A stretch of DNA of 64,000 bases from Thuidium tamariscinum (GCA_947034885.2 OX344751.2:10602001-10666000), one strand, 5' to 3'. Shown: positions 1 to 12,662, numbered from the stretch's first letter. Notes: generated by a model not told the origin, from the sequence alone. Translations and numbers: made by a program.

Positions 1-927
1 TTTTAAAATTAATAATATGATCATTTATGGTATATAAATTTGTAGTCTATTTAACCATTACTCATAAAAGAACACCTAGGGCTTGAAATTAATTTGTTAA
101 CGTGAGCTATGTTTAGAAAGGAAATTTTTAAAGAAGAATATAAGTTCCTAAAAGTGAAATTCCAAATTTCTTTTAAACCTTATAAGAATGGAAGCTTAAC
201 TGCGGCTTTCCATTTTTTAGACATGCTATCTTATAATCTTTTTTATAATAAATTTGAGAGAAGCATATAACATATTACTCAGCTCTCTAGTACACTATTT
301 GTGCCAATTTTGACTAAGCAATTAAAGAGTTTTGAAGTGAAATGTGTTTTGGGTCTCAAGATGGGCAACTAGAAAATATTCTACTTTGATTATTATTATT
401 ATCATTAATATTAATTAAATTACAACATCATATAGCTAACTCATAGAAGTTATGTAAATTTTCAAATTGATATTGATAAACCTCATTGATTGTAGGATAC
501 TTGTTGTAAAAGTCTCAAAAAATATCTTTTAACATGACTTTGAATATGGTTGTATGTGTGGTTTATCTTTCAAATTCTTTTCAGCAAAATGAATGTGTCT
601 CAAAGCTTAAATAAGTTGATGACTTGCTTTGTTTTTAATTTAAAATCCATGAGAAAAATTCATTCCTAAAGAACTTAAATATATGAAGGGTTTTTTTCTT
701 GCTTAATTTGCATGATTGTGCTTAAATAAGAAAGAGAAAATTGGATATAACTTTGTAACCACTAATCCAAGATCTATGAAATTTGTCTTGCATTCACAAC
801 AAACCTTATGTGCATCCATATGCGGAAATTCAAGTGGAGGATTAACAAAATGGGATTGCAATTGCAATTGCCCATCCAAAATTGATTGAAGATCTCCAAA
901 GCACCTTCTAATTATCATAGGGGTTAA
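1..927. repeat. Decayed repeat DNA at the left edge
   Basis: No gene is visible. The stretch around 330-440 (antisense to 'ctagttgccc' and the ATT-rich run) reappears in opposite orientation at about 11,190-11,280, so it is part of an interspersed repeat. A 'aggggTTAA' end at 924-927 resembles the terminus of the TTAA-flanked elements found elsewhere in the window, but its other end lies outside the window or has decayed. Confidence 0.4.
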
Positions 928-1160
928 ACTAACAAACTTTAGTAATTCAGTTATTTAGATTTGAATATCTTCAAATTATCAATAATATGTAATGTTTTAA
1001 ATTTCTAATCTCTAAAGGGCAATTGTCCTCCAAATGGACAATTAGAAACTAAGGTAAGCTACTCTTGAAGTTCATTTTGAGTGAATGAAAGTGTAATTCT
1101 TATCAAAGATGCATATTTCTATAAGCTCCTCCAAAATATATTTTTTTTCTAATTAGGTAC

Positions 1161-2090
1161 TTAACCCCTAAAGGACTGAGGCATTTTCTGGTTGAAAACC
1201 ACTCAAAACTGCCATGTTTGCTACTTCCTCCCAAAAAACAAAAAAAAACAAATTTTTTAGAATCTAACCATAGGATCTTGTAAATTACTTGTTTGAAATA
1301 ATGCGGTAAAAATTTCATGAAGTTTGACCGTACGGATTGGAAGATATTAGCATTCAAAGTTGAAAAAAAAAGTTTTTTTGAACTCTGACTTGCAATTTCA
1401 GATGACTTTGACTGCCATTTGTTGAATTGTTTTGCACTATGGACCATGAAGTTAAAATTTTTTATGTTGAACATTTGAGTTAAGAATTAGGAGAAAAAAT
1501 TTCAAAAAATAACTACTTGATTTTCATTCATTAAAAAATTGTTAAGTAGAAGTAGGTCCAAGATTGAACAAAATACTAAGTTGTTAATAACTTTAAGATG
1601 TAATTGGAAAACCATGATCCCAACGGTGAGATTGTTTTTGCAAACATCCTAAACCCTATCAAAAAAGAAAATTTGAAAAATTTGAAAAATTGCATTCAAA
1701 AATGAATTCTATAAGTTATTTTTTGAAGAAGGTGCTTAGATTGCCCAAAATACAAGATTGTCCATAACTTTCTCATTATTTGTCCAAATAAAATGAACCA
1801 AAGCTTCAGATGTAGAACAAAACATAATCTTTGAGATAAAAAATAAAAAATAAAAAAATAATTTTTTTCGTGTTTTTTTTTTCCTGCCCGACGAACTGCT
1901 TTTGGGACTTAGAATGGCATAACTTTTGCTTCCAAGCACCAATTGAAATAAAAATTATATTTTTGGAAAGCTAATCTGATTTCCTATCTTCAAAAAAAGT
2001 TTCAAAAAATCAAAGCAAAAATTCAGGTCACACAAGCCTGCCCGAAATTCCAAGTGTCCCCCGAGGGGACTTCAGTCCTTTAGGGGTTAA
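1161..2090 (-). mobile_element. TTAA-flanked TIR element, copy 1 (930 bp)
   Basis: The ends are near-perfect inverted repeats: TTAACCCCTAAAGGACTGA on the left and the complement of TTAACCCCTAAAGGACTGAA on the right. The flanks differ outside the TTAA (gtac / gtca), so TTAA is probably the target duplication. The interior has no sustained reading frame, so the element is non-autonomous. Internal landmarks such as 'gatattagcattcaaa' are the reverse complement of landmarks in the copies at 38563 and 51362, so this copy is inverted relative to them. It is one of the best-preserved copies for its ends. Confidence 0.75.
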
Positions 2091-2434
2091 GTCAAATGTA
2101 ATAGAACTCAAAATTTACTAATAGGAACAACTTGGGAGCATAGAAATAGAAAAGGCAAGCATTTAGGCAAGTGGATTTTTGCAAGCTATGAATGTTTTTT
2201 TAAACAACTTTGAATGCTAATATCTTGCAATCTATAAAGCCTAATGGGCTAAAATTATTTCCACACTTTGATAATAGTATAGAAAAATAATGTATACTTG
2301 AAAATGAAAAAAATTATTTTCCAATTTTTACTCAATGCACCAAAAGTGGTGCCCTTTGAACAATTTTTGAACCATTAGCACAAATTCTAGTATGATCCAA
2401 GAGATTCAATTTTTTTTCATTTTTTTGTAGTTGA
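2091..2434 (+). repeat. Truncated TTAA-family fragment
   Basis: The motif 'tgctaatatcttgcaatct' near 2215-2235 is the same landmark found in the right third of the TTAA-flanked elements (for example near 35,645 and 39,305). No terminus is preserved, so this is a broken copy wedged between two better-defined elements. Confidence 0.45.
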
Positions 2435-3295
2435 TTAAACCATAACTACCTAATCAACTATACATGGCTAATCCAAAATTTTAGGCTCATTGTGGTGTAG
2501 ATAGTTAAAGTCCTTTAACTTCTAAAATAAAATTTACGGACAATTTTGAAGGTTATCTATTGAAATTTTTTATTTTTCCACTTAAATAAATAAATATTTG
2601 ATTTTTGAGAGGTTCTTAAAGGCATACATATACCATAAATGGAAGAATAAATCTTGAAAACTTTACTTGTTTTTTAGCTTTGAACAAAGCTTGCCAATTT
2701 CACTTGATTTGAAATCTAAGAAATTGTACCTATCCATTTGCTTTGAAAATGGTCCCAATGTAAGGAATACAATTTTGAATGATTTTTGCTTTTGAAAATT
2801 TAAACTTGCAAGAGTTGGTTTGAAATTACTTGTGATTTCTACTTATAAAAAATATTGTTTTTAACTATTGCAAGGTTGATTGTGTAATGAATTTGATAGC
2901 TCTTTATTATGACTCAAGTTCTTTGGAAGTGCATTGTAATGTACTATTGCAATTTCTAGTTGTTCATGTCACCTCCAATCTCCTAAAAGATGTATTTTGA
3001 AATTTCTCAAATTTTAAGGAGATGGGCACCATATTAAAAATAAAATAAAATCATTTTTCTTGTTACAATTTCTCAACTCATGCAATTTCACACTTAAAAT
3101 TTGTACACACTCTAATTTTTTTAAACGCTCTCTAAGCATCTATATAGTTAGCTCTTTTCTTTTATAGAAAAAACTCATTTGCAAGGCGTGGCACTTGAGG
3201 TTCAAAAGAAGAAAAGTTTGTGTAGAAATTCGGGATTCTTATTACATGTTTAATTATATTTCTAGACTCCAAAGCCATTTTGGCACTTAGAGATG
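2435..3295 (-). mobile_element. Diverged inverted copy of the 0.8-kb TTAA element type D
   Basis: This block is recognisable as the reverse complement of the elements at 27919 and 48799. Shared landmarks are 'caatttctagttgttcatgtcacctcc' near 2950-2978 (fragmentary match), 'acaatttctcaactcatgc' near 3065, and the terminal 'TTAAACCATAACTACC' at 2435. It is much more diverged than the other two copies are from each other. The right boundary is approximate, with the last recognisable similarity near 'ggcacttagag'. Confidence 0.5.
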
Positions 3296-3474
3296 GTGTT
3301 TGAGGTCATTTATTTTCACAGCAAAAGAATAACAAAGAGCATTTCTAAGAATAATTTTTTTAGCCTTGCACATTTATATGTGTGCTCAAACAATGCATTG
3401 AAAAGTAGATGTCATTCTTTTTCAATTAATTAATGCCCCCCTTCCTCCAAAGAAACACTAATTGTTGATTGATT

Positions 3475-3990
3475 CTAAAAATTAAAACAAATGCACCCTT
3501 CCCTGCCATTGATCTTGAAATATTGCGATATGAATACGAATATAGATACGGTCTTGAAATACAAGTATAAACATTGTGATATGCATATGGATATAGATAT
3601 GAGTACTACAATACGTATATAGATATGGATGCAATATTGTATATGGATACATATATAAGTATATATATAATATTTTAAACACATATACATATGGATATGC
3701 ATATGTGTACAAGATGAAAACTAATTGTTCCATATTGATTGCCAAAAAAATGGCTACTGGAAATTACAAGAAAGGAAGAGGGAGGGGAAGAGACCTTCAT
3801 TAAATTTAAAAATTTTGAAAATTACAAGAAAGAAGGGGAGTAGACTCTCCCCCTTGCCTATTGTAATTTTCAAAAAATAATTTTTTTTGGGTGCATTGGC
3901 AATTTGGCATTGTATATCAGTATATCACAATACACCCAAAAGTGGCTACAACAACCAACCCACTCAGTTTGGTATGCTTCTCTGTATTAG
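3475..3990. repeat. Cryptic ATAYGGATAC simple-repeat block with flanks, copy 1
   Basis: Positions 3520-3715 are a degenerate run of hexamer-like words (atatgg, atatag, gatatg, gtatac). It is followed by sequence ending in 'aaaagtggctacaaca'. The same order (degenerate GATATGG run, then a G-rich spacer, then 'aaagtggttgtaacagcc') occurs at 11,985-12,310, so the microsatellite is part of a dispersed repeat. Short open frames here are artefacts of the simple repeat. Confidence 0.55.
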
Positions 3991-5365
3991 TATAGGAATT
4001 ACATATTTAAAAAATATATATAATTGATTGATTGGATTCCTTTTAAGTTCATAAGTTGGAAACATTGTCCATTTAAAACTAATCTTTTTGTTGTCTTAAT
4101 TATAAACATTAAAATACATATTAGATTATTAATGTTTCAATAAAAATTGACCTTTTTTTCATATTACTTTGGGAGTAAAAAATATTTCAATTGGATTACA
4201 TATTGCTTTAATATATATTTTTAGTCTTTCATTATTATTTTTGACATGATTAAATTCGATCATTTAGGTCATATTCTTTGTCAAAATTGGTTAAATTGTA
4301 TTTCTATATATATTTTAAAAAATCTTATGTTTATGAATATAGATTCTAATTAATGTACCTAATCTAAATTGTCATAATTTAGAAGTATCATGTCTAAAGC
4401 ATCATTACTAAAGTGACCCCTATTTTGAATTCATTTTAGTCTATATTTCCATCTATTTTAGGTTCTTGATAAGTCATCAACACTACCATTAATCTACTAT
4501 AAGTTTTCAAGAATTTTAAAAGATGAAGAATTTTGTTAGGCACAAATTATTTATATACTCAATCCACCATAATGATTAATTTTTTATATGATTTTACAAG
4601 TAAATAATTTAATTATATATATAAATTGATAGATTTATTTATGAATATTAATCCCTAAATCTCTTTGACTATTTTTGACAAAAAATATCTAAGAGTGTTA
4701 TTTTCTAGTCCATTGAGAATGGATGAAATATCAAAACATTTTTTATATTTTCAACCATACAAATGTAAACTAAACTACTATAGAAATTTGTTTAAAAAAT
4801 TTAGACCATTTTGCTGCATAGATTGTAAGATTGTAATTTTGAAGTTAGAAGAAAAGAAATTTTGGGTCCTATCTAATACTACTAACTTCGTAGAGAAGGA
4901 AGCATCATACAACTTTGGAAACTCAAACCATTGAATAGGTAGTATATTAATTACTTTCACATTAATTAATGAAGGTAATGGAGCTCTCTAACTTACCCTA
5001 AAACATCTTTGATGTGAGAGAATGTCCCTTCTAAAGTTGAAAAGCAACTACATAGATAAGATTTCAATTTTTCCTCAAAAAACTCATCTTTTGGAAGAAT
5101 TAGGGGGAAAAGAAAAGAAAAACCATTTATAAATAACATACTCATTTTGAAGTACATGAATGAAAAATCCTACAACTCAAAATTCAAATCAATCAAAGTC
5201 ACTCAAATCCCTCAGATCACTGACATCCTTTCTTTCTTTCAAATATCGTACTTATAGTGAATTTTATAATCAATTATTTTGATCACTTATAGTGCAATTT
5301 GATGCAATGCCAAGTAATACAATTCATTTCATTTGAACAAAAGCTTATAGTTATCCAATGAAAAT
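3991..5365. other. AT-rich intergenic stretch
   Basis: I see no gene, no terminal repeats and no RNA gene here. The longest open frame (4665-4934, plus strand, 89 codons) has a low-complexity FKKFLYF composition typical of AT-rich noise. It overlaps an equally long frame on the other strand. Confidence 0.6.
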
Positions 5366-6010
5366 CCCTAAAATATATTTTTATAAGACAAGAGAATTTT
5401 AGAAGTCTAATTGTAGGATCTTCTACTAGACCAATATGAAGATGTTTAGAAGAAATTACAAGAAAATTTGACCATATTGATCATATGATATGAGCTTTTA
5501 AAGTAAAGAAAGAAAGTATTTTTTTTCTCTTAGCTTGACTAGATTTTTAATAAGACTAAAACTATGAGCAACTTTTTTTTCTAGAGAATTGTGAAAATTG
5601 AGTTCAAAAATGAATCTTGCAAATTATTTTATGGAATTGAAGATAATGCTTGATTGCCTTCAAAATAAGATAACTTTCTCATTCTCCATAACTTTTCATC
5701 ACTAGTCCAAATAGAATGAATCAAGGCCTTTCATGTAGACAAAAGTATTCTCTATGAGAATTTAATTTAATTTTTTTTTTAAACTTCAAATTTTGGTTGT
5801 GTCTTTGGTTGCCTGCATTTGCCTAATTTAAGCTTATAATACCACAAATTTTGCTCTAGAGTACCAATTGAAATAAAAACCATATTTTCAAAAATCAAAT
5901 CAATCTTCCTGCAATCTTGAAGAAAGTTTTAAAAAATATTTCTATAAATTGATATCATAGGTACCTCCCTAAACCTTCAAGGGTCTTTTTGAGGATACTT
6001 TTGGAACTCT
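5366..6010 (-). mobile_element. Decayed TTAA-family relic
   Basis: Landmarks in the same order as copy 1 are 'taggatcttctactag' near 5415, 'ataacttttcatcactagtccaaa' near 5690 (cf. 1765-1790), and 'taccaattgaaataaaa' near 5855 (cf. 1936-1955). The right end has decayed to 'accttcaagggtcttttt'. No intact termini remain, so this is an older copy of the element seen at 1161-2090. Confidence 0.55.
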
Positions 6011-7535
6011 AGGAATAAAATTGTTCAATGAATGCACAAAGATTTATGTTAAATAAAAAAAATGAACCTAATATTTGAATTTTTTTATGAACTTAAATTT
6101 TTTTTCTTTAAATTTAGTATGATAACATGACAAAGGTGCAAAGTCAATTTTGAAGGATTTTAATTGTCAAAATGAAATATTTGTTAGTATCTTGTGAAAT
6201 TATACTAGAGGTGTGTTTTACAACTTGTTTGAAGCTAAGAAAATTTCAAACCAACCCATTGATAGGAAATGGTTTAGGATATCAAAAAAATTGGTTTTGT
6301 ACTTTTCCAAGCTTCAATATGAATATAACACAAATTTCTATGAAGAATTGTATTGATGCACTTCCTTAGGACACTAGATTAACAACAAAGAGAGCACTAA
6401 AACACCCCAAAGCAACACACTATAAGCGTAGATCAGACATGAATGATTGGCCACTTCTTGGAAGAGTGATAACTTCTAGGAACCCCACTAGTCTACTTTG
6501 GAACTTATCTACTTTGGGTCTACTTGAACTTAAATTTAGGTCATTTTTAGGTGTCATTGAACAGTTGATGTCACTTTGGGGAGTATCTACCTTACAAGCA
6601 CATGATTTTTGAATTACAAGCCTTTAAAATTGGGCTTTGTAAGTGCTAAACATTACTCAAAGAAGTATGTATTTTGAATCAACTGCTGGTGGCTTCCATG
6701 GCCTACTAACTAAAGGGAAACTAACTTAACTTACCACTAACTAATGAGGGGTCCAGTGCAACATAAAGTCCCTTTTAAATACTTCCAGAGCTCCAGCTCA
6801 CCAATTGTGTCATAACTTAAAAGTTATACAGGATGTAGCTGAAGCTCTATGATTGAACTTTTTTTAGAATTAATACAGTTTATTAGGGATGCTTCAATGG
6901 AATTTGGACTTGAAGAGTTGAAGGGTGCCAGACCTTATCCTCATTGACATTTCCCTCCTTATTAACTTACGTAGATGCATGCCTAGAAGACTAGGCTTAA
7001 GATGTTTGGTGGTTTGCTCCAGTTTTAATTAAGAATTGTAAGCAGTTAAAGAAATCAAGGAATTTCTGAATGAAACAGTTTCAGTCAACTCACGTAAGTA
7101 GCCATTTAATGATTTGGATCCTTGCAAATTTTTTTTAAGGACTTTTCAGTTTTTGTACACGAACACCCAAAACCGTCCAAATAATGAATTCAGCATAGTT
7201 GGAGGCATTTTTTTCTAAAAATAGTATTTTTCTAGTATTAGCGAGTAAAAATCATGAATATTAAAAGAAATGATTTTTTGGATGTTGTATGTATTTTCTA
7301 TAATTTTCCTAAGTGTTGGCTCCTTAGACCACTAAAATTGTTCAGTGGATGCCTCCAAATTTGAACGTTGCTAAAATCAGCAATGAGCCAATTAGATTTT
7401 GGTATGTGTCCTTCATATGTGTCAGCAATTTAAAATCAAGCATTTGGCTAATACATTAATTGCACTCTAGGGATGGTTTTGGATGAGTCTAGGGTTCAAC
7501 GCAAGGTACATGTGTGGTATTGGGTGTTTCTCCAT
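6011..7535. other. Intergenic stretch, less AT-rich than average
   Basis: No gene or terminal repeats could be supported. The part from about 6,370 to 7,130 is noticeably less AT-rich than its surroundings, but all frames are broken by stops. Confidence 0.5.
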
Positions 7536-7537
7536 TA

Positions 7538-7659
7538 CTCCCTTTGTCTCAAAATAAGACTGGTGTTTCCTTTGTATTTTACAAAAGAAACATTCGTCTT
7601 ATTTTGAGATAGAATTTTACCAAAAAAAAAATACTAGTCTTATTTTGAGATGTAGGGAG
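7538..7659. mobile_element. Stowaway-like MITE (122 bp)
   Basis: The inverted termini are CTCCCTTTGTCTCAAAATAA on the left and the complement of CTCCCTACATCTCAAAATAA on the right, flanked by TA on both sides (7536-7537 and 7660-7661). CTCCCT ends with TA duplications are diagnostic of Stowaway MITEs, which are mobilised by Tc1/mariner transposases (known family). A third 'cgtcttattttgagat' unit near 7593 lies inside, so the element is internally repetitive. It has no coding capacity. Confidence 0.85.
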
Positions 7660-7661
7660 TA

Positions 7662-9841
7662 TTATTTTTATAGAAATATGGAAATACTAATAGGGAACTT
7701 ACTTTAAATTCCAATTGATTGTCATGTTCATATTCAAGGAAGAACACTCACTTGTTTTTGAATATTGGATGAAACAATTGAATGATATTTCCCCAAGATG
7801 AAAACATGACAGATTTTGTCACAAGAGTTGTAACGTTGTGTACTTTATTTATTTATATATATAATGTGAAAGTATGGAAGTTCATATATAGATTCCTATC
7901 TTTAAAAATGAAAGCAAATTTGATGATGTTACGGTATGTCAAGGTCAATAACCCATTGCCAGTAGAATGGATGCTTTGCTCTTATGGAATGGTTGAACAT
8001 AATTGAATTTTGTCCAACAATTACACAAATGTAAAAGAAGGCAAATGAAGATTTTATTTTTCCAATAAGGTACAAATTTGTAATGAGTTTTGAAGTACGT
8101 TCCCTTAATAGGACAAAGGAGCGGGCAAAGGAGTCACTGGACCCTTCCAATATCAATCAAAAGTGCATCCAATGTAGTTATGTTTTCCACCTAAATTGGA
8201 TGCAATGATTCCCTAAAACAATTGCTATTCATTGCATTAAATAGTCACTTTTCATAATAATTTTACATCCATGAGGTCAAAGTTCTTATAGCAATCACTA
8301 ACTCACTCAAATATCATCACTCAAAACTTTTATTATCACCACAATTCATTACATTGTAGCCCTATTCAATCATTTGAGAATGTCTACATTAAATTTGAAG
8401 ATACGATTATTTTAGACCCATATTTAACTAACTAAAATGGGCAAAGTGTTTGAAATTGGTTCATCTACCTTTATTCTCTAGAATCTTTTGGGTTGTGTTC
8501 CAAAATACGTTTTTATGAAACAATGTCATATTTTTTGTCTTTGGCAATCTCTCGGTTGATCCAATCCTCAAATCCCTTAGCTCACTTGTTGAATGTTGAA
8601 CTACAACTATAGGACTAGAGAAGGAGACACCAAATGAATTGAAAAATCAATGACATTTGAATTTAAGAAAATATAAAATTCAATCCATTCCTAAAGGTAG
8701 AATATCATCTTTCAAACTTTTGATTAAATTAATTGTACCTCATACAATTGTATAAAAAAATATCATATTGTAAAAATAAGTTGAAAAAATATGAATAAAA
8801 AGTTACAATAAATGCTTAATATTTTGATATTATTTAAATTTTTAGAAATTAGAAATTAGAAAATATTACGAATCAAAGAGAAATACAAGATTTTTGATAA
8901 TTGAAAATAATAATTGAATTTTCTTAATCCCAAACAATATATATCCCATGATTTTGTTTCTTTCATGAAATTATAAAAATTTGAGTTTTGAAATGAACTT
9001 CAAATATCAAAACTATAAAAGAATGTAATTGCCTACAAAATGAAACTTGTCTTTACTTTCATTTTGTAAATAAAACTAGAACAATTCAAAGTTTTCTATG
9101 TACATTTATACCTATATAACCAATATACTGTAATTTTTTTTTAAAAAGGACTCAAAAAAATAGATACCTATAATCCTATATTGCCCAATTTTGCTAAAAA
9201 ATGAAGTAAAAAACTTTATAAGTTTTGCAATAATTATTGGAATAGCAAGAAATAAACCTTAAGATGAAGAAAGTACAAAAAAAAATATTGAATCTTATGG
9301 TTTACAATAAATATTACAAAAATAAATAAAATTTGAAGTCACTATAGGTCTATAGCATGTTTAGAAATGCATTAATGCATTTGGATTCATAGAAGGTCTA
9401 AGAGACTAAATTTGATATTCATTCAATGGCACACTTCATAAATTGCAAGGCATACATTTAAAATGTCTATAGATTACTCAATGACTTCTTCATGTTGACT
9501 TCTATATGGATATTTGAAAGATAGTTTTATTGTTGAGTAAGACAATGTCAATCAATCATACATTAAAACCATTCTAATGACACAATGACAATAAAAGCAT
9601 ATCTACGATGTTTTTTTAAATTTTGGCTTGCAAATTTCATTGCAAATACACAATCCTAGCTAGGTTTCTAATTATCCAATTGGTAGAAATCAGTGGACAA
9701 ATGAATTTAGGAATTCAAAATTTAATAAAATAATAAAGTAATGAAAATTTTAAAATATTGAAAACCAAAGAACTAAATAACAAAAGTTTATAAATTTAAC
9801 CCGTAATTGATTGAGTATTTTTTTGGTGCTTCAATTGATTC
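7662..9841. other. AT-rich intergenic stretch
   Basis: I see no gene or defined element. Two small overlapping frames around 7,782-8,156 lie on opposite strands and have no recognisable motif. From about 8,730 to 9,340 the sequence is extremely A/T-rich with long A runs. Confidence 0.55.
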
Positions 9842-10760
9842 TTAACTCCTAAAAGACCAGTTGCTAAATTTAGCAACATAGCAATTTGAGGCAAATACAT
9901 GTGAGTGGAGATTTTCATATATTAGGTTGAAATTTTGATAGAATGTGGGGATTTTTTTTATGTGTACTAAAAATCAAGACATTTGGAAATATGAGTAAAA
10001 AGTAATGGCCTAATATGTTTATTTTTTTTTGTAAATGGGCAATTTGGGCAGATTGAAAAAAATCAATTTAAAAAAAGAAAATTTGAAATTGATTTTCTTC
10101 AGTTATGTATATGTGGAAAGCTTTAAATCATTTCATTTTGATCAATGAGTCAAAAGTTATGAAGAGTTTTTGTTTGTGAGCAATTTTGGGATTTCTACTC
10201 TATAATGAAGTTTGAAGTCTTTTATCTTATTCAATTTTAAATATTTAAAAAATAAATAAATCATATGATGTAAATTTTTTATTACAACATTGTAACCATT
10301 GGAATTGGCATCTTTCAATTCCTCTAAGAAATTCTTAACAATTTTGTATTTTGAATCATTTGCTACTTCTTTCTACTTATTATTTTTTTCCTATATGTTG
10401 TACAATTCCAAATTATTTAAAATATTTTAGGCAAGTACCCTACTTGGCCTCAACAATGAATCCAAACAAGCACAATTGTTTCAAACCATTTTTCATATGA
10501 TTTTTACCTACTGAAGAGCAGCTACATTGTTTTCTGTAAGGTGAAAAAATTTATTTTTGAGCATTCAAATGCTAATATCTTTCAATCTATGCAATAAAAA
10601 AATCTGGAATTTTTTCCACTTGTTATCAAACCAATTTACTTCAAGATTACATGGTTACAAACTTCAAAAAACGTTTTCTAAGAAAATTTGGTATTGGTAT
10701 TAGAAATGACAATTTTGACCATTTTTGGAGTAAATATAGTCAAGGAACTTTTGGGGTTAG
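9842..10760 (+). mobile_element. TTAA-flanked TIR element, copy 2 (919 bp)
   Basis: It starts TTAACTCCTAAAAGACC and ends 'acttttggggTTAG', a decayed TTAA end. The internal order is the family order: 'tagcaacatagcaattt', 'gaaagctttaaatcatttcattttgatcaatgagtcaaaagttatgaag' (read in pieces, 10,118-10,165), 'cattgtaaccattgg', 'tcctatatgttgtacaattccaaat', 'tgctaatatctttcaatct', and finally 'agaaatgacaatttt'. There is no coding capacity. Confidence 0.7.
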
Positions 10761-11415
10761 CAAACAATTGTAATTCCAATTTTTTGATATACTTGAATTT
10801 TTGCATATAGATGCACACAAGAATGTTGTAAATGCAAGACAATTTTCATAGAATTTGGATCAATGGATACAAAATTATATCTAATTTAGTCTTTTTTATG
10901 TAAATACAAGAAAATCAAGCAAGAAAAAATTTATATATTTGAATTTTATGTTGAATTTTTTCATGTATAGTCAATTAAATTTCAACTTATATAAGATATG
11001 AGACACATACATTCTTCTAAAAGAAAATTTGAAAGATAAACTATGAATACTACCATGTGCAAAGTCATGTACACAAAATCTTTTTTTTAGAGTTTCACAA
11101 CAAATATCTTACAATCTATGAGTTTTATCAATTTGAAATTTTAACACACCTTTTGTAAATTAGCTATATGATGTTGTAGTTGGATTAATAATAATGATTA
11201 AAGTAGAATATTTTCTAGTTGCCCATATTTGGACCAAAAACTCATTTCACCTTACAACTTTCCAGTTGTTTAGTCAAATAGGATACAAATTAGTATGCTA
11301 GAAAACTAGTATCATGACATATGGTTCTTTTAAATCAATTTTAAGAAAATGACTTCACAATGGCTTTTTCCAAAAATGCAAAGCTCCAATGGGCTTCAAT
11401 CCCTTTAGAAGTTAA
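10761..11415. repeat. Interspersed repeat ending in a TTAA-type terminus
   Basis: The right end reads 'atccctttagaagTTAA' (TTAA at 11412-11415), like the right end of the TTAA elements. Positions 11,190-11,280 match the window's first 450 bases in inverse orientation. The left end is not defined and abuts copy 2. Confidence 0.45.
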
Positions 11416-11446
11416 AAGAATTTGGAATTTCACCATAGAAACTTAT

Positions 11447-11692
11447 ATGGTCAATTTCGTTAAAATGGTGGTATTCCGAGTGCCATTTTGACATATTCTA
11501 TGTGCCACTTTGACAAATTTCAAGTGCCATTTTGGCATATTTTGTGTACCATTTTGACAAAGAGGCTTAGTGGTAGAAAAAAAATGTGCCATTTTAACGG
11601 AATGTTATGCCAATTTAAGAGAATGTCATGCCATTTTAATGAAATGTCATGCTATTTTATTGGGGTATCGCCATTTTAATGAAATTGACCAT
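11447..11692. mobile_element. Small TIR element with internal ~21-bp tandem repeats
   Basis: The left terminus ATGGTCAATTTCGTTAAAAT is mirrored by the right terminus ATTTTAATGAAATTGACCAT. TTAT flanks both sides (11443-11446 and 11693-11696), a possible 4-bp target duplication. The interior is a degenerate tandem array of a ~21-bp unit of the type TGCCATTTTAATGAAATGTC, with the first units (TGCCATTTTGACATATT type) more diverged. A decayed relative may be present at about 27,345-27,385. It is non-coding, and the apparent 60-70-codon frames are translations of the tandem repeat. Confidence 0.6.
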
Positions 11693-11979
11693 TTATATTC
11701 TTTTTTTCAATTCTCCCCCCTAAGTAGGGTTCAATTTAAGACAAACTCATCTCAAGCCCAAGGTGGTATTATACAAGTAATAGATATGTAGACTACAAAG
11801 AATGTCAAAGCCCAATTTTATTTTAAGTAATCATTTCAAAAGTACAAAATCAATACAAAATTCCAATTAACACAAAATCTATAGGTGATTTTTGCATTAA
11901 GATTATACTATATACCCTAAAGTGCTTGTCAATTCCTTGCCCCACTTACCCCTTGTAGAAAACTAGAAGCCATTTGATT

Positions 11980-12330
11980 CATTTCAAAAAAATTCCCACC
12001 CCCCTTTTAAGAAAAATCAACAATTGTCACATGTACATACGATATATGGATATGATATCAATATAGATATTAATAACGTACTATTATATACAAATATATG
12101 TATCTACATACTTGAGGATATGACATATGAACAACGATATACAAATATGGATACGACAGTATGGGATTATCCCATACTAATTGTTTGCAATTCCACCTTC
12201 CCAAAATTATAAGAAGAGGTGGGGGGATCTTAATTTTAATTTTAATTAAAAAAAATTGTAGTCATGGTGCATAGATACACCACAAAGTGGTTGTAACAGC
12301 CAGTATACTATTTGTCCTATTTGGTTTGAA
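11980..12330. repeat. Cryptic GATATGG simple-repeat block, copy 2
   Basis: Positions 12,038-12,165 consist of degenerate 'atatgga/tatgata' words. They are followed by 'gaagaggtggggggatc' and 'cacaaagtggttgtaacag', the same arrangement as 3475-3990. This is a dispersed repeat containing a microsatellite, with no coding signal. Confidence 0.5.
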
Positions 12331-12529
12331 AAGACATCAAATAAACATGCAAAAGTTCAAATTGCTAGTGTCCTACTACACAAATTCACAAAAGGAATCA
12401 AAGGACAAATTAAAGAAGAGACACTTTCAAATAATTCTTGACTACTATTGTCAGTGGCTTCAATATCATAGAGTTGATCACATGACTTTTAAAGAATATA
12501 GTACCCTTCGTGCCTTGAAGGGAATCCAC

Positions 12530-12662
12530 GTCTACTTGAGAATTGACAGATAAAGGATACATAGATGGAAATCTAATGAATAGAGAATTGAGAGATAGAA
12601 AATTGAAAAATAAAGGATTGACAAATAGACAATTGATAGATAGACAATTGACAGATAAACCT
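12530..12662. repeat. Degenerate minisatellite, ~15-bp unit
   Basis: About eight imperfect units of the type AATTGACAGATAGAC run head to tail (aattgacagataaag, aattgagagatagaa, gattgacaaatagac, aattgatagatagac, aattgacagataaac). The array ends abruptly at 'cttgtataca'. Confidence 0.7.

Noticed and set aside
1161-2090. CCCTAAA/TTTAGGG words as interstitial telomere repeats
   Set aside because: The word occurs once per element end, within CCCCTAAAGG, and never in tandem. It belongs to the terminal inverted repeat.
3475-3745. Overlapping minus-strand frames of 75-87 codons rich in Tyr and Ile
   Set aside because: Direct translations of a degenerate GATATG-type simple repeat.
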